In this document: positions 1 through 11,940 of the stretch, one piece after another
Layout: every line of letters begins with the position of its first letter
Numbering within the stretch: position 1 is the first letter of the stretch
Assembly (NCBI GenBank): GCA_023053575.1
Contig: JAKZAP010000003.1
Span: 32,184,228-32,248,227, forward strand
Direction: 5' to 3'
Length of the DNA: 64,000 nucleotides
From: Branchinecta lynchi
Taxonomy: Eukaryota > Arthropoda > Branchiopoda > Anostraca > Branchinectidae
Translations under genes and position numbers: made by a program
Notes under the pieces: model-generated
The model's database searches: none
Told to the model about the DNA's origin: nothing
What the model saw: only the letters and a program-made list of their open reading frames with translations

Positions 1-289
1 AACAGCTTCAACTGCGTAGTCGATACGGCTTACCGGTCTGCTGAGTGCAATTACTCTCGATGTCTTCATGATATGACGAGGCAAAAGCTTTTTCACGATG
101 CAACATGAATGACGCTTTTGTTTTTGTATCGCCATTCGCCATGGCCATAGGACTTTTTGAGCAATACAATATCAAATAATATTGTTGTATTGCCTGATAC
201 CGAAATTTGACATTTTACATAGAACACTCTCAATTGCAACGTTCCTCCCATACGACGGTCTCATTAGTTTGTTCGGAGTGTCACTACTT

Positions 290-493
290 TTTTCTTTTTT
301 CTCTGTTAACTTACTCCGTTATTTAAAAAATAATTTAATTCAATTTATGATCTCACTATACTCCGTCAAACAGTTGTTCTTCTCATTTTTTTTCTTTTTT
401 CCTTGTTAACTCACTCCGTTATTTAAAAAATAATTTAATTCAATTTATTTGATCTCACTATACTCCGTCAAATTGTTGCTCTTCTCATTTTTT
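290..493. repeat. About 100-bp AT-rich tandem repeat, left part
   Basis: Two units, with the landmark ACTCCGTTATTTAAA near 313 and 413, each ending in a TTGTTGCTCTTCTCATTTT-type segment. The same array resumes at 2400 on the far side of family A copy 1, so that element appears to have landed inside it. Confidence 0.75.
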
Positions 494-2399
494 ATGGCAC
501 TTGCCCTTCGGCCAAGTGCCATATAGCGATCGCAATTTCTGTCCGTCCGTCGGTCTGTCGGTCTGTCCAGGTTTTGCTAGTTCGGGCACTTCCACATAAG
601 CTAGGACGATAAAACTTGGCAGGCGTATCAGGGACCCCAAATGATTAAGTTGGAAATAGTCACTTCCCCGATCCGAGCACCGTGGGGGGAGTGGAGGGAG
701 GGGGAATCCGGAATCTTGAGATATTTTTAACTTTTGAACGGGTGATCGGATCTCGATGACACTTGATATTTGGAACGACCTCATGCCTCAGACGACCCAC
801 TTAAAATCTGAACCGGATCCGGTGACTTTTGGGGGGAGCTGGAGGGGGCAACCGGAAATCTTGGGAAACGCTATGACTGGAGGGATCGAGATGAAACTTG
901 GTGGGCAGACACCTAGCAAACACTAGATACATCATTGACATAACCGAGCCGATTCGGGCACACTGGGGGGGAGTGGAGGGAGGGGGAATCCGGAATCTTG
1001 AGGTATTTATAACTTTTGAACGGGTGATCGGATCTCGTTGGAACTTGATATTTGGAAAGACCTCATGCCTCAGACGACCTACTTAAATCCGGACCGGATC
1101 CGGTGACTTTTGGGGGGAGCTGGAGGGGGCAACCGGAAATCTTGGGAAACGCTATGAGTGGAGGGATCGAGATGAAACTTGGTGGGAAGACACCTAGCAA
1201 ACACCAGATACATAATTGACATAACCGAGCCGATTCGGGCACTGTGGGGGGAGTGGAGGGAGGGGGAATCCGGAATCTTGAGGTATTTATAACTTTTGAA
1301 CGGGTGATCGGATCTCGATGGAACTTGATATTTGGAAAGACCTCATGCCTCAGACGACCCTCTTAAAATCCGGACCGGATCCGGTGACTTTTGGAGGGAG
1401 CTGGAGGAGGCAACCGGAAATCTTTGGAAATGCTATGAGTGGAGGGGTCGAGATGAAACTTGGTGGGACGTACGATACCTAGCAAACACTAGATACATCA
1501 TTGACATGACCGAGCCGATTCGGGCACTGTCGGGGGAGTGGAGGGAGGGGGAATCCGGAATCTTGAGGTATTTATAACTTTTGAACGGGTGACCGGATCT
1601 CGATGAAACTTGATATTTGGAGCGACCTCATGCCTCAGACGACCCACTTAAAATCCGGACCGGATCCGGTGACTTTTGGGGGGAGCTGGAGGGGGCAACC
1701 GGAAATCTTGGGAAACGCTATGAGTGGAGGGATCGAGATGAAACTTGGTGTGCAGACACCTAGCAAACACTAGATACATAATTGACATAACCGAGCCAAT
1801 TCGGGCACTGTGGGGGGAGTGGAGGGAGGGGGAATCCGGAATCTTGAGGTATTTATAACTTTTGAACGGGTGATCGGATCTCGACGGAACTTGATATTTG
1901 GAAAGGCCTCATGCCTCAGACGACCCACTTAAAATCCGGACCGGATCCGGTGACTTTTGGGGGAGCTGGAGGGGGCAATCGGAAATATTGGGAAACGCTA
2001 TGAGTGGACGGATCGAGATGAAACTTGGTGGGAAGACACCTAACAAACACTAGATACTTTATTGACATGACCGAGCCGATTCGGGCACTGTCGGGGGAGT
2101 GGAGGGAGGGGGAATCCGGAATCTTGAGGTATTTATAACTTTTGAACGGGTGACCGGATCTCGATGAAACTTGATATTTGGAAAGACCTCATGCCTCAGA
2201 CGACCCACTTAAAATCCAGACCGGATCCGGTGACTTTTGGGAGGAGCTGGAGGGGAGAACCGGAAATATTGGAAAACGCTATGAGTGGAGGGAACAAGAT
2301 GAAACTTGGTGGGAAGACACCTAGCAAACACTAAATCATTGACATAACCGAGCCGTGCTTACTCGTAACAAGTGCCATATGAGCTCGTAGCTCTTGTTC
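494..2399 (+). repeat. Helentron/pearl-like element, family A copy 1, with 281-bp tandem array
   Basis: The element opens with ATGGCACTTGCC and ends in AAGTGCCATATGAGCTC. A (CCGT)n-like stretch lies at about 541-570. Six G-rich units follow: the landmark GATTCGGG or its variant falls at 670, 951, 1232, 1517, 1798 and 2078, a period of about 281 bp. No unit is protein-coding; ORFs across it are shadows of the repeat. A terminal motif, a tetranucleotide tract and a tandem core are the architecture described for pearl/HINE non-autonomous Helentrons. That class assignment is inference. It sits in the last visible intron region of the bark-like gene. Confidence 0.7.
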
Positions 2400-2640
2400 T
2401 TTTTTTTCTTCTTAACTCACTTCGTTATTTAAAAAAATAATTTAATTCAATTTATTTGATCTCACTATACTCCGTCAAATTGTTGCTCTTCTCATTTTTT
2501 CTTTTTTTCTTTGTTAACTCACTCCGTTATTTAAAAAATGATTTAATTCAATTTATTTGATCTCACTATACTTCGTCAAACTGTTGCTCTTCTCATTTTC
2601 TCTTTTTTCTTTGTTAACTCACTGTATTATTTAAACAATA
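2400..2640. repeat. About 100-bp AT-rich tandem repeat, right part
   Basis: Continuation of the array at 290-493, with more units (landmarks near 2417 and 2520 and a diverged one near 2620). It supports reading 494-2399 as a single insertion. Confidence 0.75.
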
Positions 2641-2718
2641 AGTTCAATTTAATTTATTTAAAGTATGTGGTAAGTAGGTAGACAAAAATATATCCACCTA
2701 CCACTCGGACGAACTTAC

Positions 2719-2968
2719 TTTTGAACGATTGCATCTCCATCATCACGAGAACTCTTGCACGCGGTTTGGACGTAAATTTCACAAACAAATTCGTCCTCTT
2801 GGGGGAGACGCTCTGTGGCCTCGTCCCGTTCTTGATAATATAGCGACCAATCAGAGGCGAGCGTTCGTCCGGCCCATCATAGAGTTCCAAGTTGGCGCCA
2901 TCTACGGTGTCGGTGAAGGTTGTGATGAAGTGGAGAGTAAGAATTTGACCAGGTCGAGATTGGAATAA
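2719..2968 (-). CDS. bark: bark-like gene, exon 7: CUB domain
   Basis: Minus-strand exon entered at a TTTTTTTTAG acceptor (phase 0) and left at A|GTAAGT (phase 1). It encodes about 83 residues with LTLHFITTF, then LELYDGPDERSPLIG and TNLFVKFTSKPRARVLVMM. This is the spacing of CUB-domain beta strands with the LYDGP signature. CUB domains bind protein ligands outside the cell. Phase 0 matches the end of exon 6 at 7328, whose last residues are CEK, so the CUB cysteine-strand start spans the junction. The next exon (phase 1) is not identified; it may lie left of base 1. Confidence 0.85.
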
Positions 2969-3303
2969 CTAAAAAAAAAGATCTATTAATAGAGAACAGA
3001 ACCGAATGGGGTTTACAATTTAAAATTCGGTTTATTTATCCATAAATATCTTTTTACAGACAAAAAATAGTGCTGGACATGTCAATACAGTTAAAAGATC
3101 AACCAAGGGATATATTTACAATTTCAACCTATGATTTATAGATACAGTTCACGGTTTAAAATACATTCATCAAAATACATGACAAGTCTTGAAAACAATT
3201 ACAAAAATAATTCGTCATAAGTGTCATTACTATTCTAATATTCATACAAAAAAATAAAATGATTCGAGACAGAAAAAGTTAATGAAACATGAAATGATCA
3301 AAC

Positions 3304-3579
3304 TACCCGATGCAAAATTTTTTGATTTGGTATGTGTATGGTATTTGTACGAAAAAGTTGCATGTATTGAAATGTAGAAGTATAGAACACTTTGATTAAT
3401 AATATGTAGTAGTATCGAGTACTTTGAATTAACATGCCTCCGCCTGGGTTAATCTTAAGTAGTTGTATCCGATAGCATCCAGTTTTCTAGTAGTAGCATG
3501 CAGTGGCAACAGTTACTACTACATGCAACTTTTTCGTACAACTCCGTACGACTAATTCTCGAAAAATTTTCATCGGGTA
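3304..3579. mobile_element. MITE with TACCCGATG termini, copy 1
   Basis: The ends are inverted: TACCCGATGCAAAATTTTT on the left and AAATTTTCATCGGGTA on the right. Inside them sits a second inverted pair, CGAAAAAGTTGCATG and CATGCAACTTTTTCG. The interior is rich in TAGTA/TACTA steps. It is non-coding. Related copies lie near 38734-39050 and 51720-52618. Confidence 0.7.
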
Positions 3580-3767
3580 TTTATGTCACAACAAGAATAA
3601 AGAAACGGGCTGAACAGAAATACACGCAAACAACTTTTAAAGAGCGTTGAAATGTTCGGTAAAACTAAGGCATGAAAGAATTAAACGGAATTTAAGTAAA
3701 ACACAAAAAATAATAATAACTACTTCCAATTTCAAAATTTTCCCTCACGTAATCTCCCACCGTTTTT

Positions 3768-5020
3768 GGGATCCCAAAACGTAAGTGGAGGGATACCTAT
3801 GACATCGCAAAAGTTGTCCGTCTGTCCGTCCGTCCGTCTGTAAGCACGATAACTCTCGAAGGGAATGAGATATTTTGATGAAACTTGGTGAGAAGGCTCG
3901 TTGGGTCGTCGGACCAGTCAAGTTCGTAGATGGGCTTTGTAGCTCTACATTTAGGGGTGGGGGAGGGGATTGAAATTAAGGGACAAACAAAATATTTTGA
4001 AACAGCTAATGTGATAGTCGATTATGGGGTAAGAAGACATGCTGAACACGACGGTGAAAACCATTTTGTCATCGGACAAGTAGTTCGCCCGGAATCCGGC
4101 CAAAACCGGAAAGTTTGTTGAAAGTAAAAGTTTTATTTGAAGTTGATTAGATGTTCGATTTAGGGGTAGGAAGACATGCTGAAGACGATGGTGAAAATTA
4201 TTTTCTCGACGGACAAGTATTTCGCCCGGAATCCGGCCCAATCCGGAAAGTTTGTTGAAAGTAAAAGTTTTATTTGAAATTGATTAGATGTTCGATTTAG
4301 GGGTAGGAAGACATGCTGAAGACGATGGTGAAAACTATTTTCTCGACGGACAAGTATTTCGACCGGAATCCGGCCCAAACCGGAAAGTTTAATTTGGAGT
4401 TGATTGGATGTTCGATTTAGGGCAAGAAGACATGCTGAACACTTATGTGAAAACAAGTTTCTACCCGGACATGTAGTTCGTCCGGAATCCGGCCAAAACC
4501 GGAAAACTGTTGGAAGTCAAAGTTTTATTTCTAGTTGATTAGATAAGTGATTTAGGGGTAAGAAGAGATGCTGAGTCCCTGTGTGACAATCGTATTTTAC
4601 CCGGACATATAGTTCGACCGGAATCCGGCTGGAATCGGAAAATTTGTTATAAGCTAAATTTCTATTTGAAGTTGATTGATGTTCATTACTGGGGAAAGAA
4701 GATACCCTGATTTCGTCTTTGAGCTTTCTTTTTTCGCCGGACAAGTAGTTCTGGAGTTCGGCCGGAACCGGGAAATTGGCAGAAGTGGCAGGAAGTTTTC
4801 GTCAAAACAGATATGACTTATAGGGGTAAACACACATGCTGAATCCAAATCTGAACTTGGTTTTCTCAGGTGATTAGCTATTTGGCCTTAATCTGTTTCT
4901 GAATTTTAATTGTAAAAATGTTCAAGGAGTCTGGCGAAGACTGGATCTGGCTAAGACAAGACCCAGTTGTCTGGATCAGATATTGAATTTTTGGGATCCC
5001 ATCGAAACCTTTGGTCTTGT
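3768..5020 (+). repeat. Helentron/pearl-like element, family B copy 1, with 137-bp tandem array
   Basis: Starts with TTGGGATCCCAAAACGTAAG, followed by a (CCGT)n tract at about 3815-3840 and ATGAAACTTGG. Tandem units follow with GCTGAA landmarks at 4041, 4178, 4315, 4434 and 4570 (period about 137, one short unit). Each unit contains CCGGAATCCGGCC. The copy ends near CCTTTGGTCTTGTT. It lacks any coding capacity; the peptide repeats in its ORFs only mirror the tandem unit. Confidence 0.7.
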
Positions 5021-5028
5021 TTTTTTTG

Positions 5029-5995
5029 GATCCCAAAACGTAAGTGGAGGGATACCTATGGCATCGCAAAAGTTGTCCGTCTGTAAGCACGATAACTCTC
5101 GAAGGGAATGAGATATTTTGATGAATTCTTGGGTCATGGATTCTTTGGGTCAAGAGTAAGGTCGAGTTCGTAGATGAGCTTTGTAGCCATATATTTAGGG
5201 GTGGAGGAGGGAGTTTAAGTTAAGGGGCAAGCAGCTAATGAGACGGTCGATAGTGGGGTAAGCAGACATGCTGAACACGATGATGAAAACCATTTTCTCG
5301 CCGGACAAGTAGTTCGTCCAGAATCCGCCCGAAACCGGAAAGTTTGTTAAAAGTAAAAGTTTTATTTGAAGTTGATTAGATGTTTGGTTTAGGGGTAGGA
5401 AGACATGCTGAACACTATGGTGAAAACCGTTTTCTCGCCGGGCAAGTATAGTTCGCCCGGAATCAGGCCAAAACCAGAAAATTGTTAAACATATTTGTAT
5501 TTGATTAGATACCCGATTTAGGGGTGAGAAGAGATGCTGAATCCCTGTATGACAATGATTTTTTACCCGCACATATAGTTCGCCCGGAATCCGGCTGGAA
5601 CCGGAAAATTTGTTATAAATTAAATTTTAATTTGAAACTGATTAGATGTTCGATATAGGGGAAAGAAGATACACTGATTTGGTTTTTTAACTTTCTTTTT
5701 CTGCCGGACAGGTAGTTCCGGAATTCGAACCAAACCGGGAAATTGGCAGAAGTAAGGCAGGAAATTTTTGTCAAAACCGATAAGACTTGTAGGGGTAAAC
5801 ACAAACATGCTGAATACATATCTGAACTTGGTTTTCTCAGATGATTAGCTTTTTGGCCTTGATCTGTTTCTGAATGTTAATAGTAAACATGTTCAAGGAG
5901 TCTGGCGAAGACTGGATCAGGCAAAGACAAGACCCAGTTGTCTGGATCAAATATTGAATTTGTGGTATTCCATCGGAAACCTTTGGTCTTGTTAT
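5029..5995 (+). repeat. Helentron/pearl-like element, family B copy 2
   Basis: Directly follows copy 1 and begins with the same GGATCCCAAAACGTAAGTGG. It has the same tandem core with GACATGCTGAA landmarks and the same CCTTTGGTCTTGTT end. Head-to-tail adjacency of two complete copies is itself typical of rolling-circle elements. The CCGT tract is shortened to a single CCGTCTG. Confidence 0.65.
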
Positions 5996-6614
5996 AATTA
6001 GTCGAAGTCAAAATACCAGGGAAGAGCTCCCCATATACAACACGACCAGGAAAGGGGAGAGGGCGGGCGGGCTTGCCGGGAAGTATTGCGAGACGGACAT
6101 GTAAATGCCGCAATTGCGAAATGAGTTTTATCTTGCGCATTCTCCTCACTTTTTTATATATCCTTACTTTTTAAACGAGGGCGGGCGCAGATCTGTCTTT
6201 GTGTCCTCACCAATCAGTTCATCAACTCGAGACTATTAACACATAAAATAAAAAAAAGGGATTGACCCGTAATTGGTACGCCAATATTTGGTTTGCAAAG
6301 GGGTCGTGAACATGTCACAGGCGGGTTTGCCCCCCCCCCCCCCCCCCCGAAATCCAACAAACAAACAGAAGCACTTCCAAAGCACAACTCTGGATACTTC
6401 CTTGTTTAAACCTATGAGTTTTGCCCCGTGAGAATTTCAGTAGGGAACCTGACAAATTTGGGCAGTGTTCTGAACAAGAAATCTTAAAGCACCAGTCGCA
6501 CTAAGTATTTTGTATACCGTATACTGTTTATGTCCCAGTACTTTATAATAGCTGAATACTTTAAAACTATGTTCTGCGCTTTAAACAAAATACGAGCAAC
6601 TTTGGCTGTTTTAC

Positions 6615-7190
6615 GCCATTGTCTACCCCCATTGACCTCATCAACAGGACCATAGGTTGCGATGAAATGTTATATTTGATTGAGACAATTGGGTCCTGTC
6701 TTCGCCTCGACCTTTCCCTTGACCCAAAGAATCCTCACACCAAGTTTCATCAAAACATCTCGTTCTCTTCGAGAGTTATCGTGCTGACAGACGGACGGAC
6801 GGACAGATGGAAACTTTTGCGATGTCACACGTTTGAGATCCCAAAAAGGGGAAAATTACCACACACCTATGACTTTGCAAAAGTTGTCCGTCCGTCTGTC
6901 AGCACTATAACTGTCGAAGGAGATGAGATATTTTTTTATGAAACTTGGCGTGAGGATTCTTCGGGTCAAGGGAAAGGTCGACTTCATAGATGGGCTCTGT
7001 AACTACATTTAGGGGTGGGGGCAATTCTGAGGGGGTGAACAAAGCATTTTTTAACAGCTAATGAGATAATCGATTTAGGGGTTGAATACGTATATGAAGA
7101 CATGCTGAAATTCAATTCGGTAACGGGTAAGGAGACATGCTGAATTCGAGGAGCGTAATACGCATCAAAAATAGCAACAAGGCAAGTGTG
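6615..7190 (-). repeat. Family B fragments, rearranged
   Basis: From 6615 to 6845 the element reads in reverse, including an (ACGG)n stretch near 6788-6808. From about 6858 it reads forward again with ATGAAACTTGG and ATTTAGGGGTGG. So this is a head-to-head junction of two truncated family B copies. No coding potential. Confidence 0.55.
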
Positions 7191-7327
7191 AAAATCAGCA
7201 AATTGTCAAAACAGAATAGAGTGACAACTAACACTATCGTGTGACATGTGGCAACCCTCATAGGTACGACGGGTCCTTTAACAGTGACAGAATCACAATT
7301 ACTCTAATACGCTGAAACACAACCAAC

Positions 7328-7539
7328 CTTTTCACATTTTGCACCTGTAATACTGTCCTTTGTCGATTCGGCCAAAATCCGGAGGGGATAGGATTGTCTG
7401 TCCGGTGTACCGGAAAGGCAAAAGTCGTGGATTTTGCTGATCTGCTCTCCCGCTTCGTCAGCTCTGACATCATGGAATACGTATCTGATTCCGTCACCAT
7501 AGTTTCCGGATATTTCCGAGCTGGTGATGGCAACGCTGC
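7328..7539 (-). CDS. bark: bark-like gene, exon 6: beta-helix-type segment
   Basis: The exon enters at CAG|GC (phase 1, completing a Gly codon with exon 5) and leaves at AAG|GTTGGT (phase 0). It encodes about 70 residues beginning SVAITSSEISGNYGDGIRYV and ending in GAKCEK. The short strand-turn pattern with GDGI is like the right-handed beta-helix segments between SRCR and CUB domains in bark-type proteins. An alternative donor 14 bases earlier (ACAG|GTGCAA) would give phase 1 and break the join to exon 7, so I prefer GTTGGT. Ends are inferred from phase, not from transcripts. Confidence 0.75.
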
Positions 7540-7803
7540 CTGCCGTCGAGTTGATGAAAATACCAGGTCCTTAAAAATTACATAATTTATTTATTTTCCT
7601 CAAAACTGGGGTGTAACAAAGCGGAGTGGCAAGCTGGATTGTTCTTTGATGTTTCTTAATTATTTCTTAATCTCTCTGTGTTTTGTTTTTTCTTTGTTGT
7701 GTGTCTTTTTCTGTGTTTCTTTACTCTACTTTGTAAATACTCCATCATTTCCTCTTTCCTGTACGATGGGTAAAAAATGAACACTACAACACAATTATTA
7801 CAA

Positions 7804-8154
7804 TAGTTGCGTCTTTGCAGATACCAAGGTATCCGATACCACGTAAAGTCGTTTTTGCAGTTGTCGTGTATCCGGCCGTGGCAACTGATCGTGGTATCTG
7901 AAAAAGTCATCTCACTTTCATCATCACAATAACAATAGAGCCTAGGATTTTGTCAAATTGGTTTGAAAGAAGTTTGGGACTTGGTGATATGACTGGATAT
8001 CAGTTTTTCTTTTGTGATGACTTCGAATCGCGCAATTCCAGCCATGGTCGTTTTCGCACAGCAACCGTAGTATCAAATACCACGGTAACTGCAAAAACGA
8101 CTAACTGAAGATCCAGTGGTAACAGATACAATGGTATCAGAAAAAACGCAACTA
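7804..8154. mobile_element. MITE with TAGTTGCGT termini, copy 1
   Basis: Inverted ends: TAGTTGCGTCTTTGCAGATACC and TATCAGAAAAAACGCAACTA. The interior has further short palindromes around CCGTGGTATC. Length 351 bp, TA at both ends, no ORF. It fits the size and TA target of a Tc1/mariner-type MITE. Related copies are at 20962-21332 and about 39041-39579. Confidence 0.75.
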
Positions 8155-8609
8155 ATATAATATATAAACAAAACAATACCTAAATCACCTGATCCATTCA
8201 GTGACAATGTAAATACGGTACTATGGGACAAAAATTCACAAGGTTTAAAAAACTAAATTTAGATTACTAACGTCTTATATTGTTCACTTGTGAAATAATT
8301 GGTATAGCTTGTGCGTTTGGAGGGCTTCAGAACTTTTTCGTAAAAGTAAATATAATTTTTTTTGCATATATAAAACTTAAACTATTGCGCAAACACAAAG
8401 CACCCGGATAGCGCAGGAGAAAAGATGAATCGGAACCGGGAAGAAAACACCTCAGCACAACCGATGGGTTAGTCACTCTAGCGACTTGATGTATCTCAGA
8501 GACGAAGTGGAAAACCCCTTGACAGATCCAGATCATTTCCAGATATTATATTATCTTGACTGCCGACTTTCAAGTAGATATAGTGGATAGGACAGACAGA
8601 CAGACTTAC

Positions 8610-8814
8610 CTTTCGACATCTTCACTGACGTTTCATGAATTGTCACAGGTCCCTCTCTCGTCGTAATATTCACTCCAGTGTATGCAGAGCCATCTACAAT
8701 AACGTTGCGAAAACTCGGAGCCACGCCCCGGCTACCAATAGCGGGCGCTACCTCGAAGTTTGCACCTTCACCAGCACCAATGACATCAACATAGTGTAGG
8801 CGGGACTCGGACAG
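8610..8814 (-). CDS. bark: bark-like gene, exon 5: beta-helix-type segment
   Basis: Acceptor TTTTAG|CTG (phase 0) and donor AAAG|GTAAGT (phase 1). It encodes 68 residues, with SRLHYVDVIGAGEGANFEV and later DGSAYTGVNITTREGPVTI. The alternation of short strands, Gly turns and the 'SRL.YVD' and 'SAY.GVN' patterns matches the parallel beta-helix repeats of bark beetle proteins. Reading phase joins exon 4 (phase 0) and exon 6 (phase 1) without a break. No stop codon occurs in frame. Confidence 0.85.
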
Positions 8815-9658
8815 CTAAAACGAAATGGAAATATTAGGTTTGTTGTTGGTGGATGTGAATAAGTGAGCTGATATCTGATATGGCAAGATTTTCGACTTAA
8901 TTTTTTCTTTCAAACTTTTTTCTTCCCTACTCTTCCCTTGATTGCCTTAAGCTCATGGCTCCACAATGAGAATCTGTGCTAAATTTCGATAGAGATACTG
9001 TTTATGAATAAGAATACAAAACATTTTTTTTTCACAAACTGACCTTTTTAACCTTTTATATTTTCATCTTTTCCCCGAATTTTCAACTTTGAAACCTCTC
9101 CCAGAGACTTGATTTCAGAATAGATTCGAAGAAGCGCCTATGCGTTCCATGTATGTTGTGGTACAGCTTTGCTTAAAGCACGACATCGCCTTCCAGATTT
9201 ATCTTCCGGATTGCAGACGTTTTCGTCTAGAAAAATCCGGAGGGGAAGCCAGGGCAAAAGTGTCCGGAAGTCAGGGCTTTCCGTCTAGAAGTACGGGGGC
9301 TGGACACCCCAGGTGTCATCGAAGGTGTCAGAGAGGAACGACATTTGGGAGACAATAAAATTTACAGATTAATGGGATAGGTGAAGCATTGGCATTGGGA
9401 GGCAAAATATATCTGAAGGAGATTTCTAGGATAACATTAGCTGTTATCATTATCATGAACACCCCGAAGGCATAACTTGACTGTGTGGAAGCGCCAGATA
9501 TCTGGAAGTCTGGAGGGTGAAGTCTGGCGTGTATACTTATTATGCTTCGATTTTTTTTCCACTTTTTTTCAAGTTTAACTAAAAGGGCAGCTTATTTTTG
9601 CATCTGATATTTGAACATACTGGGATATTTTGACTCATCTAAGGGGTTTTGTTTTTTC

Positions 9659-11090
9659 ATGGCACTTGCAGCCTCTGGCTCAAGTGCCCTATACCGATCA
9701 CAATTCCGTCTGTCGGTCTGTCCGAGTTTTTTGTCACACTTTTTCGAGTTAGGGTACTTCCAGTTGTGCTAGGACCATAAACTTGGCAGGCGTATCAGAG
9801 ACCCGAGCAAACAAACTTAGAAATAATCAGTTTTCCGATCCGACCATTTTGAGGGGGGAGTGGAGGGCAGGGGAATCCGGGAAACTGCGAAGTGCGTAAC
9901 TTTCGAACGGGTGATCGGATTGTAATGAAACTTAATAACTGAATATATATATATCTGTGATGTCCCGTTTAAAGTCTTGACCGGACTCGGTAGCCAGGGG
10001 GGAGCTGGGGGGAGTTAGAATCGAGGGATCGGAGTGAGACTTGCTGGGAAGAACAAGCATCTGCTCTAGATAGATCGTTTAGACAATTGTAATGGATCCG
10101 GACACTTAGGGGAGGGAGGGGGTTTTCTTGAATTCCCGTGATGGCGGTTTTGGCGATTTAAACGATGAAACTTAGCAGGCATATCAGGGACCCGATCAAA
10201 CTGACTTCAAAATAAAATAGACAATTGGGGGGGGGGTAGAGGGAGGGGAATCCGGAATTTTCAGTCATGCGTAACTTTGGAACGGGTGATCGGATTCGAG
10301 AGAAATTATAAAATTGAACAGAAGACATTTCTCCGGTGATGTTTTTCATATCCGGACCGGATCCAGCAACTATTTGGGGGGGGGGGGGGATACGTGACCC
10401 GCTTAGAATGGAGAGATCGGGATGGAACTTTGTGGGAAGAACAAACAGATGCTCTAGATAAATCATTTACTGAATCGGATTGTCTACGGGCACACTGGAG
10501 GAGTTGGGGGGGGGGGGGGAATCTCGAGAAACGGCTAGAATGATGGTATAGGAGTGAAACTTGCTGGGAAAAACAAACATCTGCTCCATGTAAATCTTTT
10601 ACACAATTTGACTGGATCCGGACACTTCAGGGGGGGGGGGGAGGGTTCCTGGAATTCCGGTTTTGGGGGATATTCGTGACGAAACTTGGCAGGCATATCA
10701 GGGACCCGGTAAAACTGACTTGGAATACAAACAAAAATCCTCGATATGATAATCTTGGGAGGGAGTTGAGGGAGAGGAATCCGGAATATTGAGTCATGCG
10801 TAACTTTGGAACGGGCGATCGGATTCGAGTGAAATTTAATAATTGAAAAGAGGACATTTTTCTCTCTCGATCTTTCTCATTTCCGGACCGAATCCGACAA
10901 TTATTGGGGGGAGGGCGGAAAATACTTGACCCACTTAGACTGGTGTGCTCTGGATCGAAGTTCGTAGGAATGACAAACAGACGCTCTATGGATTAATCGT
11001 TTACAGAACCGGATTGGCTCCGGGTATCCTTTTTATCAATCAAAACATCTTAACCCATGCAAGTGCCATATGAGCTTACAGATCTTGTTT
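9659..11090 (+). repeat. Helentron/pearl-like element, family A copy 2
   Basis: Begins ATGGCACTTGCAGCC and ends GCAAGTGCCATATGAGC, the same termini as the copy at 494-2399. The core contains diverged units with GATGAAACTTGG-like and TCGGATTCGA landmarks and several poly-G runs (for example 10374-10389, 10507-10519 and 10630-10641). The short GTCTGTCGGTCTGTCC tract replaces a longer CCGT array. Non-coding. Confidence 0.65.
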
Positions 11091-11544
11091 GTTTGTTTTT
11101 CGGGGCTTTAGTAATAATGTTCAGAGTTTGCGCTGCTAGAACGACAACCCAAAATTCATCCAGACGCGGAGAATTTGAATTTCAACAAAAGCCTGCATTT
11201 CCATGTGTTGCGGGGGCTGATCGCGGATAACCGGACAAAACAACTCTTCTGAAGGGAGTAGGAAAATAATGATCAGATATTTCTTTTTTTTATATGCGTT
11301 ACTTTTCGGCAATTGCTAAACTTTGCAGTTGCTGGGTATTTCAATCATAGAGGGACAGGCACATAGAGGTACCACAAATCCGAAAGAATAAGTTCATTCG
11401 CTGAAACTGTCTGTGGTCTGTGGTCTGTGGACAGCGGACCAACGAAGTAACACATTTTTAACTGGTCTTCAGGACTATTAAAGCTAATAAGCGAAGTGCA
11501 ACTAGACAGATACACAAGATATTACACACCATGTACACACCAGA

Positions 11545-11940
11545 TATTAAAAAAATCCCATGCTCCAGTTAAAACTTTATGTCAACTTAAAAAGTTTGGT
11601 TTTGACCGTGAAAGCCTCGTTTACTGTTGTAAAACTTGTGTAATCCCTCAAACTGAGTACGCTTAAGCGGCCTGGCACCTCATACGTCTGAATTGAGACG
11701 TTCATACGTCTGAATTGCACGATTTAACTGAATCAATCCAGAAGCGGGTGGCTAAATCATACTTTCTCATGAATACACTAACTATGACCAAGCGCTTAAA
11801 ACCCTCCGGCTTTTAAAGACGTCTAAATTTAACAACTGATTTCGGGAAAAATATCTGCAGTCGGTCAGATTCCGCCACCTCCTGCCCGAACAACTCCTTG
11901 AACCGGCTTACTTTTTTTGCCAGTTCAATCCCTTGATTTG
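11545..11940 (+). pseudogene. Reverse transcriptase C-terminal relic (CR1/RTE-like)
   Basis: One frame reads VKTLCQLKKFGFDRESLVYC and continues to a segment with an in-frame stop after TEYA. This resembles the thumb region that precedes the '.RP.LEYA.PVWH' motif in non-LTR retrotransposons. Stops and shifts interrupt it, so it is dead. No 5' part is present. Confidence 0.45.

Noticed and set aside
1..180. Possible further bark-like exon on the minus strand near the left edge (donor-like CCG|GTAAGC at about 25-35)
   Set aside because: The upstream acceptor has no pyrimidine tract and the peptide does not look like the expected continuation, so I did not annotate it.
494..2399. Regular repeats that could be taken for a CRISPR or similar array
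   Set aside because: Units are 281 bp, contiguous, without unique spacers, in animal DNA. They are a tandem core of a mobile element.
3930..5819. Many ORFs with recurring peptides such as FLPLNRTSNQLQIKL
   Set aside because: They are translations of the 137-bp tandem unit on the minus strand, with breaks between units; no evidence for a protein.
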